Notes under the pieces: model-generated | The model's database searches: none | Told to the model about the DNA's origin: nothing | The model's input: the letters and a program-made list of their open reading frames with translations, nothing else | Source of the DNA: Leptotrichia sp. HSP-342 | GTDB lineage: Bacteria; Fusobacteriota; Fusobacteriia; Fusobacteriales; Leptotrichiaceae | Length of the DNA stretch: 64,000 nt | Direction of reading: 5' to 3' | Assembly (NCBI RefSeq): GCF_041199995.1 | Contig: NZ_CP165646.1 | Location: forward strand, 1,798,001 to 1,862,000 | Shown: in pieces, positions 55,457 through 64,000 of the stretch | Numbering within the stretch: the stretch's first letter is position 1 | Layout: every line of letters begins with the position of its first letter | Position numbers and translations under genes: made by a program

Positions 55457-55725
55457 AGTCATACATCAAATTCTCGAAAACATTCTACCATCCGTTTCTT
55501 AATCCAAAAGCTCAAAAACAGCTACCCTGTAAACCTAGAGAAACTAACTTAGTGCTGCTTCGTTCCCGACCTGACACATTTCGCTAACTCTCTACAATAC
55601 AGGACTATTTTATCAACACTTTTGAAATAAGGCATTGACACTAAAACTTTCCTCAAATTTGACATCACCTCTACTAAAGCGGGTTGTAGATACAGGGCAC
55701 CGCTAACTCCCCGGCTAGTATGACT
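55457..55725 (-). ncRNA. ffs: Signal recognition particle RNA, large bacterial type
   Basis: About 269 nt. The 5' Alu-like part reads GCCGGGGAGTTAGCGGTGCC and CCCTGTATCTACAACCCGC, close to Bacillus scRNA. The apical domain 55554-55575 reads GTCAGGTC-GGGAAC-GAAGCAGC on the RNA: a GGAA tetraloop with the symmetric and asymmetric SRP54-binding loops. The ends AGTCATAC and GTATGACT pair perfectly, and TTTTT follows. It binds Ffh to target membrane proteins. A consensus promoter immediately precedes it. Confidence 0.93.
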
Positions 55726-55730
55726 AAATC

Positions 55731-55759
55731 AGTATATCATTTTTCTTAAATATTGTCAA
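55731..55759 (-). promoter_or_regulatory. Promoter of the SRP RNA gene
   Basis: On the minus strand TTGACA (55759-55754), a 17-base spacer and TATACT (55736-55731), with TGA before the -10. Confidence 0.88.
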
Positions 55760-55825
55760 TGTTATAAAATTTCTTTTTCATAAGCACTACAATCTAAAAT
55801 TTTTGAAATTTTTCAAATCAATATG

Positions 55826-58800
55826 TTATTTTTCAAAACTCAAAAGTTCCATCAATTCTTTCTCATTCATCTCAAAAATGTCTTTTGATTTCTGATTATC
55901 ACTTTTATTGTTTTTTTCCAAAATATTTTCACTCAACACTCGTTTCTTTTCCTGAAGTTTTATTATTTTTTCCTCAATTGTACCTTCTGTTATCAGTTTT
56001 ATAACTTGAACACTTTTTTTCTGTCCGATTCTGTGAGCCCTGTCACTTGCCTGATTTTCCACAGCAAAATTCCACCACGGATCATAATGAATTACAACAT
56101 CTGCTCCAACCAGATTTAATCCTGTTCCTCCAGCCTTTAACGAAATTAAAACAACCTGTCCTTCACCTGAATTGAATTTTTTGGAAATTTCCATACGTTC
56201 TTTTGATTTCACGCTTCCGTCTATGAAAAAATATTTAACTTTTTCTTTTTCCAGTTCTGCCTTTATTTCTTCCAGCGTTCCTAAAAATTGTGAAAATATG
56301 AGCATTCTGTGGTTATTTCCCAAAATATCTGGCATTAGTTCCTTTAAAAGTTCAATTTTAGCAACTTCACCTTTATAATTTTCATCAAACAGCTGCGGAG
56401 AATTACAGATTTGACGTAATTTTGTTAGAATTGCCAATACTTTTAGATTATTATTTTCTTCCTTATCAAATTCTCTAAGCTCTTTTTTTACCTGTTTTAC
56501 GTATGCCATGTATAATTTTTTCTGTTCACTGCTTAATTCTACTATCGTATTGTTTTCTACTTTTTCAGGCAATTCTGTTAATACTTCCTTTTTTGTTCTT
56601 CTCAAAATAAATGGAGTAACTATTTTTTTCAAATTAAATATTTTTTTAGAATCTGGCTTATCTAATGAATTTTTATATTTTTTTCTAAATCTTGTTATGT
56701 TGTCTAAATAACCAGGCAAGATAAAATCAAAAATTGACCAGAGTTCCATAATGCTGTTTTCGATTGGAGTTCCTGTAAGTGCAAAATTTACAGAGCTGTT
56801 TAGCTTATCCGTTGCTTTTTTTACAAGGGAAGATACATTTTTTATATTTTGCGCCTCATCCAGTATTGCCACATCGAATTTTTTATTTCTATAATTTTTT
56901 ACATCATTTCTAAAAGTCTGATAAGTTGTTATCAAAATTCCTTTTTCAGCTTTTTCAATTAGCTCTTTTCTTGTATTGGCAGCTCCTTCTACAAGAATTG
57001 GCTTTATATCCGAAAATTTATAAAATTCCTCCTTCCAATTATGCAAAAGTGAAGTCGGAACAATAATTATTCCAAACAAATCCTTATTTTCCAGCTGAAT
57101 TTCCGAAATAAGCGAAATCGCCTGCAAAGTTTTCCCAAGTCCCATATCATCAGCCAAAATTCCGCCAAAGCCAATATCATACATATTTTTTAGCCAGTTA
57201 AACCCAATTTTCTGATAAGGAAATAGTTTTACCTTTATATTTGACGGCTCTTTAATTTCACGATTTTTTATTTTTTGGAAAAGATGCTTAAATTCCTCCA
57301 TTTCATTTAATTCCTCGTTAATACTTCCAGAAATTTGTGCCAGCTGCAGGGCTTTTATCTTGGAAATTCTATTTTCTCCAATTTTCAAATCTGAAATCGC
57401 ATCAGCAATCCCAATCATCTCTTCAGCAGTCCTGTTGGCAATTTTCACAAGTTCCCCGCTTGACAGCGTAATGAATTTTTCTTCATTCCTTACTGCGTCC
57501 AAAACTGTTTCCACATCTTTTCCATCAATTCCCTCAATATTGAAATTTACACTAAAAAGTTCATTTTCAGCATATTTTATATTGATTTCCACGTCAATTC
57601 TACGAATTTTCCTTATCTTGTCACTCACATTAATATTCACATTTTCAGCATATTTTTCGTCAATAATATCCGCCATCGCAAGAAATTCATTTTTGTCAAT
57701 TTCCAGTACAATGTCAGCTGATTTAAGCTGTTTTGGCATATTATGAAATCTATTTCCCCAATGACAATGATTCTCAACAAACTTTGCATCTGCATATTTT
57801 TGAAAATTTTCAGAAATTTCTTTTTTTAATTTTTCATTTTTTTTAGGAATAAAATAGCCCTCATTTGTCTTAATACTTTCTTCAAGGCAGGAAATCGTTA
57901 CTTGAAGTTTATTTTTACTATGCCCTTCTTCTACGAAAATATTTACTTTTCCATATTCTTCTGTAATTTGGACAACTGGAATTTCATATTTTGAAAGCAC
58001 TTCCTTTATTTCGTTGACTAATTTTCCTGATATTTCATTTAGATATTCTGTTCCGCTCCTAGTTCCATCTGTAAGAGTATTCATTATCTCCCATTCCACA
58101 TCACTCATTTTATGAAATTTCTCAATGTTTGATATGCCGTTTCTCAAGCTAAAATAACGGCTTGTAGATGATAAGACTATAAAATCCCTTAGAATTATTT
58201 TTTCTCTTCCACGTTTATCCTTCTGAAATGCAAATATCGGCTCATATTCTCCTGTAACATAAAGTGTCTTGCCTTCAGATCTTATTGTTTTTCTATTTTC
58301 TACAGCTGAAAATATCTGTTCTGCCAGCAACGGATTCATCGGCTCACCCTGCATTTTTCCATAATAACTGTTAAAATGCATTCCAAATCCCTGCTTATTC
58401 TTAAAATAGTCATCCAGATTCTTTATTATTTTTTTATCTGTTTCATTAAAATAATGCAAATCTGGATTGTAAATATTTTTTGGTGTAACTTCATAAGATT
58501 CTTTTTTTCCTATTGAACTGATAAAAGATTCCAAATCCTTTACATAATGCAAGCTTTTTTCTCCTGCCTTTACCCTCAAGGATGATAATGTCGGTACTAT
58601 TTGGCTTATTTCCAGTTCCAGCCTGTATTCATTTTTTTCTGAATCTGGAATTTCATTCTTATCAAGCCTGTCCTTTAATTCCATCAGCTTTTCCCTGAAC
58701 TCGTTAATTTCTTCTTTTTCAATTTGCTTGTAGATATTTTTTTCTTTTTCCCAAAAAGATTTTTTATCCTTTTTAAAAATTTCATCATACTCTTCATCTT

Positions 58801-59194
58801 CTGAAATTGCTATATAGCTATCAATATTTTCTTCCTCTTCTTCCCTTTTAAATTCCCTATTTTCCTCAAAATAAATATTTCCAGCCTCAATTTCCTTGTC
58901 AGCTGCTATTCCAGTAGCAATAATATGTTTACACGGTTTTCCAGTATCAGAATAATTTGGACAGTCACATTCATACACTATGCTTCCATCCTGTTTTCTA
59001 TTACTTGCAAAATAAGTTATATCCACATAATAACTGTTCCTATAACTTCCTGCAACTCTTGATTTAACAGTTATCTTATCTCCTGTTTTTATAAGTGTAG
59101 TCAACTCCACTTTTTTCTTATTAAAATATCTAATTCCTCTATCCATGATAGATGAACTTGTGAATTTACTTAATTTCTTAAATAATTTTTCCAA
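55826..59194 (-). CDS. SWIM zinc finger SNF2-family helicase
   Basis: 1122 residues. N-terminal SWIM zinc finger (about 50-95): CDCPNYSDTGKPCKHIIA with the C-x-C...C-x-H set. A long SNF2-associated region follows. The SNF2 ATPase has Walker A ILADDMGLGKTLQA (near 684), LDEAQNI, and helicase C motifs ending SDRAHRIGQKKSVQVIKL (near 1055). It is a DNA translocase of unknown target; related bacterial proteins are linked to transcription or repair. The start codon is TTG behind AAGGAAAA. It stands alone, between the SRP RNA and a lipoprotein gene. Confidence 0.93.
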   Translation of the reverse strand: MEKLFKKLSKFTSSSIMDRGIRYFNKKKVELTTLIKTGDKITVKSRVAGSYRNSYYVDITYFASNRKQDGSIVYECDCPNYSDTGKPCKHIIATGIAADKEIEAGNIYFEENREFKREEEEENIDSYIAISEDEEYDEIFKKDKKSFWEKEKNIYKQIEKEEINEFREKLMELKDRLDKNEIPDSEKNEYRLELEISQIVPTLSSLRVKAGEKSLHYVKDLESFISSIGKKESYEVTPKNIYNPDLHYFNETDKKIIKNLDDYFKNKQGFGMHFNSYYGKMQGEPMNPLLAEQIFSAVENRKTIRSEGKTLYVTGEYEPIFAFQKDKRGREKIILRDFIVLSSTSRYFSLRNGISNIEKFHKMSDVEWEIMNTLTDGTRSGTEYLNEISGKLVNEIKEVLSKYEIPVVQITEEYGKVNIFVEEGHSKNKLQVTISCLEESIKTNEGYFIPKKNEKLKKEISENFQKYADAKFVENHCHWGNRFHNMPKQLKSADIVLEIDKNEFLAMADIIDEKYAENVNINVSDKIRKIRRIDVEINIKYAENELFSVNFNIEGIDGKDVETVLDAVRNEEKFITLSSGELVKIANRTAEEMIGIADAISDLKIGENRISKIKALQLAQISGSINEELNEMEEFKHLFQKIKNREIKEPSNIKVKLFPYQKIGFNWLKNMYDIGFGGILADDMGLGKTLQAISLISEIQLENKDLFGIIIVPTSLLHNWKEEFYKFSDIKPILVEGAANTRKELIEKAEKGILITTYQTFRNDVKNYRNKKFDVAILDEAQNIKNVSSLVKKATDKLNSSVNFALTGTPIENSIMELWSIFDFILPGYLDNITRFRKKYKNSLDKPDSKKIFNLKKIVTPFILRRTKKEVLTELPEKVENNTIVELSSEQKKLYMAYVKQVKKELREFDKEENNNLKVLAILTKLRQICNSPQLFDENYKGEVAKIELLKELMPDILGNNHRMLIFSQFLGTLEEIKAELEKEKVKYFFIDGSVKSKERMEISKKFNSGEGQVVLISLKAGGTGLNLVGADVVIHYDPWWNFAVENQASDRAHRIGQKKSVQVIKLITEGTIEEKIIKLQEKKRVLSENILEKNNKSDNQKSKDIFEMNEKELMELLSFEK

Positions 59195-59267
59195 TTTTGT
59201 ATTTTCCTTCCTAAAAAGTATCCTTACTTAATCTTATCAAAGAAATTTTGAAATTACAACTTTATTT

Positions 59268-59303
59268 CAAAAAAAATACAGCGAAATCTAAATTCCACTG
59301 TAA
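59268..59303 (-). terminator. Terminator after the YceB-like lipoprotein gene
   Basis: On the minus strand TACAGtGgAAT pairs with ATTtCgCTGTA with two internal mismatches, followed by eight T residues. Confidence 0.7.
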
Positions 59304-59319
59304 TCTTAACTTATTCTTT

Positions 59320-59847
59320 TTAAGTTTGTACAAATAATTTCCCATTTTTTATAAACATATTTTTTACCTTAATTTTTTTCTTACCGTCTGGCTCATATTT
59401 ATAAACTGGGTTTGTTTCTAAATAATTTGCTATTAATGACTTCATTGATCTTGCGACAGGCGTCGAAACCATATCTTTCCCATTTTTATCCAGTATTTTT
59501 TCTACTTGCATATCTACTAGATAAAGCTGGCTTGTTTTTTCATCAAACTTGATTTCGCTATTTATTTCAATAACTCCCTCCGACCTATCTGCCAAAAGTG
59601 AGGCATCATAATCTGTCACAACATAAATTCTGTTATCCTTAAATGAAATCTTAGGATTTTTTACAGTAATTTTCCCTACCAGGAAATTTTTTGTAATTGG
59701 AAATTTTTCCTTAGCCTTTGACTCAATTATTGAATTTGGCACACGAAGCGTCTTATTTTCCAAAAAATCGCAGGAAATTACTCCAAACATCATTATTAAC
59801 ATTAATAACGCCGTTTTTAAAAATGAATTTTTACTTTTCATAACCAA
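59320..59847 (-). CDS. DUF1439 (YceB-like) lipoprotein
   Basis: 175 residues with a lipoprotein signal ending in GVISC. The mature part begins with a short linker and reads VPNSIIESKAKEKFPITKNFLVGKI, then VDASLLAD-like DYDASLLADRSEG and QLYLVDMQVEKI, the pattern of YceB/DUF1439 lipoproteins. An SMP-like lipid-binding fold has been suggested for such proteins; function is unproven. TTG (59847) lies seven bases after AAGGAG; the ATG two codons later is an alternative. Confidence 0.75.
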   Translation of the reverse strand: MVMKSKNSFLKTALLMLIMMFGVISCDFLENKTLRVPNSIIESKAKEKFPITKNFLVGKITVKNPKISFKDNRIYVVTDYDASLLADRSEGVIEINSEIKFDEKTSQLYLVDMQVEKILDKNGKDMVSTPVARSMKSLIANYLETNPVYKYEPDGKKKIKVKNMFIKNGKLFVQT

Positions 59848-60089
59848 TCTTTTTCTCCTTTTCTTTGTTACAATTTACTTGAACTTATAGTAAAACTAGT
59901 TTAAAACAGAATTCAAAAATCATGACTATTTTACTCAAACCCTAAATTATATAATTTCTAGCAGTTCAATTTTAAATGGGTTCGACTATATTTTAAAATA
60001 ATTTTCAAGTATTTGCTTGACCTAATAATACAAAATATTATTTATTATTTCATATTTTTAAAATTAGTTTTATCTTTTATTACAAAATT

Positions 60090-62927
60090 TTACTTCAAAT
60101 ATTTTTTCAAAAATTTTGCTGTATGTGATTTTCGAGATTTTATTATTTCTTCTGGAGTACCTTGTGCAATAATCTGTCCGCCTTTATGCCCTCCTTCAGG
60201 ACCTATATCTATTATATAGTCAGCATATTTTATAACATCAAGGTTATGCTCTATTACAAGTACTGTATTCCCCTTTTCTACAAGACGATTTAATACTTCC
60301 AGCAATTTTCTGATATCTTCAAAATGAAGTCCAGTTGTAGGCTCATCTAGCACATAAATTGTATTACCACGTGAAATTTTAGAAAGTTCTGTGGCAAGTT
60401 TTATTCTTTGAGCTTCTCCTCCAGAAAGAGTTGTCGCAGGCTGCCCCAGCTGGATATAGTTCATTCCTACATCAATTAATGTCTGCAATTTTCTCTCAAG
60501 AGTTGGAATATTCTTAAAAAATTCGTATGCTTCCTCAACCGTCATATCCAGCACATCCGAAATACTTTTCCCTTTGTAATGCACTTCCAACGTTTCCCTG
60601 TTATAACGTTTTCCTTTACAAACTTCACATTCCACATAAACATCAGGTAGAAAATTCATTTCAATTTTATTAATTCCAGCACCGCTACAGGCTTCACATC
60701 GTCCACCTTTTACATTAAATGAAAATCTTCCTTTACTGTATCCTCTTACTTTCGCATCGTTTGTCTGAGCAAATAAATCTCTTATATCATCAAATATTTT
60801 CGTATAAGTTGCAGTATTTGAACGAGGAGTTCTTCCAATCGGCGATTGATTTATGTCAATTACCTTTTCTAAATGCTCAAGTCCTTCTATTCCGCCATTT
60901 TCCAGCGGATATAATTTTCCTTTATTAAGTCTATTGTGAAGTTCTGGATAAAGTGTCTGATTTATCAATGTCGATTTTCCACTTCCAGAAACTCCTGTAA
61001 CTACAGTAAATACTTCTAGTGGAATGTGTACTGTAACATTTTTCAGATTATTTCCCTTCGCATTTTTCAAAACAATTTCTTTAGTGGCTTTTCTTCTCTT
61101 TTCAGGTACTTCTATTTTTATTTTCCCATTCAAATATTGTGCAGTCAATGATTTTTTATTTTTCATAACCTGTTTTGGAGTACCTTCCGCAACGACTTCT
61201 CCACCATTAATTCCAGCTCCTGGTCCTATGTCAACCAAATAATCAGCTTCCCTCATTGTATCCTCATCATGCTCAACGACAATCAAGCTATTCCCAATAT
61301 CTCGTAAATCCTTCAATGTTGCAAGCAATTTATCATTATCTCTCTGATGAAGTCCGATACTTGGCTCATCCAGCACATAAATAACACCTGTAAGCCTGCT
61401 TCCAATCTGAGTTGCCAGCCTTATTCTCTGAGATTCTCCACCAGATAGAGTTTTTGTCATTCTGGCAAGACTCAAATAATCAAGTCCCACATTTATCATA
61501 AATTTCAGCCGCTCTTTTATTTCCTTCAATATTTCAGCCGCAATTTGCATCTGCTTTTCAGTAAGTGTAATATTTTCATAAAATTTCAGCGCATCAACAA
61601 CACTTATTTCTGTCAGGTCAATAATGCTCTTATCGTTTACAGTTATCGCCAAAACAACATCTTTCAGTCTTTTTCCCTTACAAGTCTTACAAGTTCTCTC
61701 CGTCATATATTTAACTTCCATTTCTTCTTTTGCTGACTCCGAAGCAGTTTCTCTATATCGACGTTCAATACCATTTACAATTCCTTCAAATTCTCTATTT
61801 CCATTATAACTAAAACTATCCCCGCTCCAAGAAAACTTAAACTTCTTATTACTTCCATAAAAAATTATATCCTTCTCTTTCCGAGTCAATTTAGACACCT
61901 TTTTATCCAAGTCGATTTTATGGGCTTTTGCCATTGCCGTAAATAAATCCCAGTTCCACCCCTTTTTTGTAGTCGCTCCTGGAAAAACAATTCCACCTTC
62001 ATTAATTGATAAATTTTCATCTACAATTAATTTATTCTCATCCACTTCCAGCCTTGAACCAAGTCCATTACAAACTTCACAAGCCCCATAAGGTGCATTA
62101 AACGAAAACAGTCTTGGCACAACATCTGGAAAAATCACATCAGGATGATTTGGACAGGAAAAATTTTCACTATACTTGTTATCTTCTCCATTTACATTTG
62201 CAATAATTTTTCCATTAGAAAGCTCACTCGCTGTTTCAATAGCTTCTGTAATTCTACTCAAAAATTCCTTATCATCTTTTTTTACAACAAGCCTATCCAC
62301 AACAACTTCAATATTGTGTCTTTTATTCTTATCTAAGTCAATTGTGTCATTCAAGTCCAAAATATCTCCATTTACCCGAACTCTCTGAAATCCTTTTTTC
62401 TGCAAATTCAAGAATAAATTTTTATGAGTCCCCTTTTTATCAATAACAACAGGTGACAATACAATCAGCTTATCCTTTTCATTCCGTCCATTCACAAGAT
62501 TATCTACAATTTCCTGAATCGACTGTTTTTCCACCTTCTGATGACAAATTGGACAATGTGCCTCTCCAATATGTGCCCATAAAAGCCTCATATAATCATA
62601 AATTTCCGTAGTTGTCCCAACAGTTGAACGAGGATTCTTAGAAACACTTTTCTGCTCAATCGAAATCGCAGGCGAAAGCCCCTCAATACTATCCAATTCA
62701 GGCTTCTGCATTTGACCAATAAACATTCTCGCATAAGCAGACAAACTCTCCACATACCTTCTTTGCCCTTCCGAATAAATCGTATCAAACGCAAGCGAAG
62801 ACTTTCCACTCCCCGAAACCCCTGTAATTACGACAAGCTCATTCTTAGGAATCTCAATATCAATATTCTTCAAATTATGCTCTCTTGCTCCAATAATTTT
62901 TATCTTGTTGTCTTTCATTTTCTTCAA
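60090..62927 (-). CDS. uvrA: Excinuclease ABC subunit A
   Basis: The 945-residue damage-recognition ATPase of nucleotide excision repair. Two ABC cassettes are visible: TGVSGSGKSSLAFDTIYSEG near the N-terminus and TGVSGSGKSTLINQTLYP in the second half. Each has an LSGGE signature (TLSGGESQRIRLA, TLSGGEAQRIKLA). The zinc modules CPICHQ, CPNHPD with CEVCNG, CKTCKG and CEACSG/CEVCKG are present. The frame opens with TTG at 62927; an ATG three codons later (62918) gives a start more like other UvrA. uvrB is not in the window. Confidence 0.97.
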   Translation of the reverse strand: MKKMKDNKIKIIGAREHNLKNIDIEIPKNELVVITGVSGSGKSSLAFDTIYSEGQRRYVESLSAYARMFIGQMQKPELDSIEGLSPAISIEQKSVSKNPRSTVGTTTEIYDYMRLLWAHIGEAHCPICHQKVEKQSIQEIVDNLVNGRNEKDKLIVLSPVVIDKKGTHKNLFLNLQKKGFQRVRVNGDILDLNDTIDLDKNKRHNIEVVVDRLVVKKDDKEFLSRITEAIETASELSNGKIIANVNGEDNKYSENFSCPNHPDVIFPDVVPRLFSFNAPYGACEVCNGLGSRLEVDENKLIVDENLSINEGGIVFPGATTKKGWNWDLFTAMAKAHKIDLDKKVSKLTRKEKDIIFYGSNKKFKFSWSGDSFSYNGNREFEGIVNGIERRYRETASESAKEEMEVKYMTERTCKTCKGKRLKDVVLAITVNDKSIIDLTEISVVDALKFYENITLTEKQMQIAAEILKEIKERLKFMINVGLDYLSLARMTKTLSGGESQRIRLATQIGSRLTGVIYVLDEPSIGLHQRDNDKLLATLKDLRDIGNSLIVVEHDEDTMREADYLVDIGPGAGINGGEVVAEGTPKQVMKNKKSLTAQYLNGKIKIEVPEKRRKATKEIVLKNAKGNNLKNVTVHIPLEVFTVVTGVSGSGKSTLINQTLYPELHNRLNKGKLYPLENGGIEGLEHLEKVIDINQSPIGRTPRSNTATYTKIFDDIRDLFAQTNDAKVRGYSKGRFSFNVKGGRCEACSGAGINKIEMNFLPDVYVECEVCKGKRYNRETLEVHYKGKSISDVLDMTVEEAYEFFKNIPTLERKLQTLIDVGMNYIQLGQPATTLSGGEAQRIKLATELSKISRGNTIYVLDEPTTGLHFEDIRKLLEVLNRLVEKGNTVLVIEHNLDVIKYADYIIDIGPEGGHKGGQIIAQGTPEEIIKSRKSHTAKFLKKYLK

Positions 62928-63038
62928 TGTTCCTCTCTCCTAAAATTCCTCCTCAATAAACCAATTCCTCTTTTATTTTTTTACTTTAGACTATTCTTAT
63001 TAATAATAGTTTTTTTATTTTATATTCTTAATCTTTTT

Positions 63039-63214
63039 TAACGTAAGGGCATCAAACGCCATGCCCTTACAACCCCGCTTTACGCAAAACTTTCTTATAA
63101 AGAAAAAATAAAACTCGATTTTGAATCAAAGTTATTTTAATACAAATAGTCAAATATAATTTAAAATTTATTTCAAAATCTCAAACAGTTATTTTTTCTT
63201 TAACGAAATTTTGC
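63039..63214 (-). repeat. Dispersed structured repeat, copy C
   Basis: 176 bp, on the minus strand relative to copies A and B. The 3' hairpin is perfect: GTAAGGGCAT (fwd 63043-63052 / 63061-63070) with loop GGCGTTTG on the repeat strand. Left-arm sequence GCAAAATTTCGTTAAAG and right-arm CTTTATAAGAAAGTTTTGC match the other copies almost base for base. It lies between uvrA and the LprI-like gene. Confidence 0.85.
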
Positions 63215-63266
63215 TTCGTTTTTATTTCAGTTAAAAAAATTCTTTAGTTTTAATAAGTCGACGGAG

Positions 63267-63334
63267 CTTTTATTTGTTCAACTACGACTGTCTGACGACT
63301 GAAAGGAGGAGTTTCGGAGTTGGGCAAATAAAAG
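63267..63334. repeat. Long imperfect hairpin element
   Basis: CTTTTATTTG (63267-63276) and CAAATAAAAG (63325-63334) pair perfectly. Inside them CAACT/AGTTG and CGA/TCG continue the stem. It is GC-richer than its surroundings and adjoins repeat copy C. From here to 63440 smaller hairpins occur (for example ATTGC-GTA-GCAAT), but no gene is supported. Confidence 0.55.
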
Positions 63335-63484
63335 ACATAGTATAGCCATAGGTATTGCGTAGCAATCTTGCCACAATTTTAATTATCAGGATAAACTTTT
63401 ACTGCAAGATAAGGATTTGCGGCAATGAGCAATCCTGCAAAAATAAATAAAGAAAAGCTATTTATTAATAATAAATTTTTAAAG

Positions 63485-63540
63485 ACAAAAAAGCCTGTTT
63501 CACAAATTTTTTTTACAATCTATGAAACAGATTTTTTCAA
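63485..63540 (-). terminator. Terminator after the LprI-like gene
   Basis: CTGTTTCA and TGAAACAG form a perfect 8-bp stem around a long AT-rich loop. On the minus strand GCTTTTTTG follows. Confidence 0.7.
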
Positions 63541-63548
63541 TTATTATT

Positions 63549-63941
63549 TTAATCTAAATATTTTTTATATTCATTTGTTAATTCCAATATTCTTTGTTGT
63601 ATTAAATTAATTTCTCTTATTGTTTGAGCTTTTTCTCTTGAACATAAACCATGAAAAATAACATCTCCAGTATAATTTTTCGATTCGGATAAATTTTTTA
63701 TCCATATCTTTTGTGAATTAATTAAATTTTGTTTTAATTTATTATTTTTATCAAATTTTTGAATTAATTTGTTATATATTTCATTCATTTTTTCCCATTC
63801 ATCTTTCAATTCGTCTAAATGATTTCTACGCTTTTTATCACAACTACTAAAATTTTCTCCTAATTTTAAAATAATCACTTCTGAACTTTTCGAAAAAGAA
63901 ACTAAAGAAAATACCACAAATATAAAAATTATTTTTTTCAT
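63549..63941 (-). CDS. Small exported protein, DUF1311/LprI-like
   Basis: 130 residues with an N-terminal signal peptide (MKKIIFIFVVFSLVSFS). The mature part is helical. The segment LKQNLINSQKIWIKNLSES, followed by a Cys in HGLCSREKAQ, resembles the LprI/DUF1311 pattern (a Gln-x-x-Trp helix and paired Cys). That family includes lysozyme inhibitors, but the match is weak. AAGGAA precedes the ATG, and a terminator follows. Confidence 0.55.
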   Translation of the reverse strand: MKKIIFIFVVFSLVSFSKSSEVIILKLGENFSSCDKKRRNHLDELKDEWEKMNEIYNKLIQKFDKNNKLKQNLINSQKIWIKNLSESKNYTGDVIFHGLCSREKAQTIREINLIQQRILELTNEYKKYLD

Positions 63942-64000
63942 ATTAATTATTCCTTTTATATTTTTATTCTTTTATTGCTCTTGTCGCCACAAAACTTGCA

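Noticed and set aside
63942..64000. Possible 3' end of another minus-strand gene at the right edge.
   Set aside because: Two reading frames stay open to the edge and stop soon after (one ending with a C-x-x-C-G pattern); fewer than 15 codons are visible, so no gene can be supported.

Overview
The window is a strongly AT-rich, densely coded bacterial chromosome segment with about fifty protein genes, most of them on the minus strand. Strong AGGAGG-type ribosome sites and TTGACA/TATAAT promoters are common. The gene content suggests a Gram-negative-type anaerobe of the Fusobacteriota, most likely a Leptotrichia relative. It includes a heptose-7-phosphate kinase, a secretin with pseudopilins, an F-ATPase whose c subunit carries the sodium-binding signature, and a Na+/glutamate symporter. 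The species assignment is an inference from gene content and composition, not from a search.

Layout. 1-5.9 kb: a cut-off TMEM175-like channel gene, a LysR regulator, an aldo/keto reductase, a YbaK deacylase, an acyl-CoA dehydrogenase and gltS. 6-12 kb (plus strand): a GH32 sucrose hydrolase, a dispersed repeat, then rsmB, a CCA-adding enzyme fused to a Nudix domain, and a YgjP-type metalloprotein. 12-18.7 kb (minus strand): a carbonic-anhydrase-like protein, two HI0933/COG2509-type flavoproteins, a strong small-RNA candidate, a repeat-rich 1 kb gap, a 56-residue lipoprotein, dapB and gloA. 18.7-26.6 kb: a DUF4912 protein and the complete atpBEFHAGDC operon. 26.7-30.4 kb: a CASTOR/POLLUX-type channel and a GHL10/DigH-like glycosidase.

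30.5-37 kb is the arginine operon argC-J-B-D-(exported protein)-argF. It is preceded by a promoter, a 24-codon open frame with clustered Arg codons, and mutually exclusive hairpins ending in a T10 terminator, which together look like a transcription attenuator. 37-48 kb holds an EEP nuclease, a TrmR-like methyltransferase and a type IV pilus/type II secretion gene set (pseudopilins, prepilin peptidase, PilMN/GspL-like, PilO-like, secretin, GspF). That set is split by rfaE1 and a ROK fructokinase and has no assembly ATPase here. 48-51 kb is fabD, a membrane protein, fabH and rpmF. 51-64 kb holds a DUF389 protein, a ferric-reductase-like flavocytochrome, a GNAT-CDF fusion, the large-type SRP RNA, a SWIM-SNF2 helicase, a YceB-like lipoprotein, uvrA, a third repeat copy and a small LprI-like protein.

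The most unusual non-coding content is: (1) the arg leader; (2) a ~76-nt RNA gene with an ideal promoter, a C-rich hairpin loop and a terminator near 15.7 kb; (3) a ~176-206 bp repeat present three times, whose 3' hairpin changes by compensated base pairs; and (4) a ten-G tract in the ribosome-binding position of the GspF gene. I saw no CRISPR array, tRNA, rRNA or intact insertion sequence.
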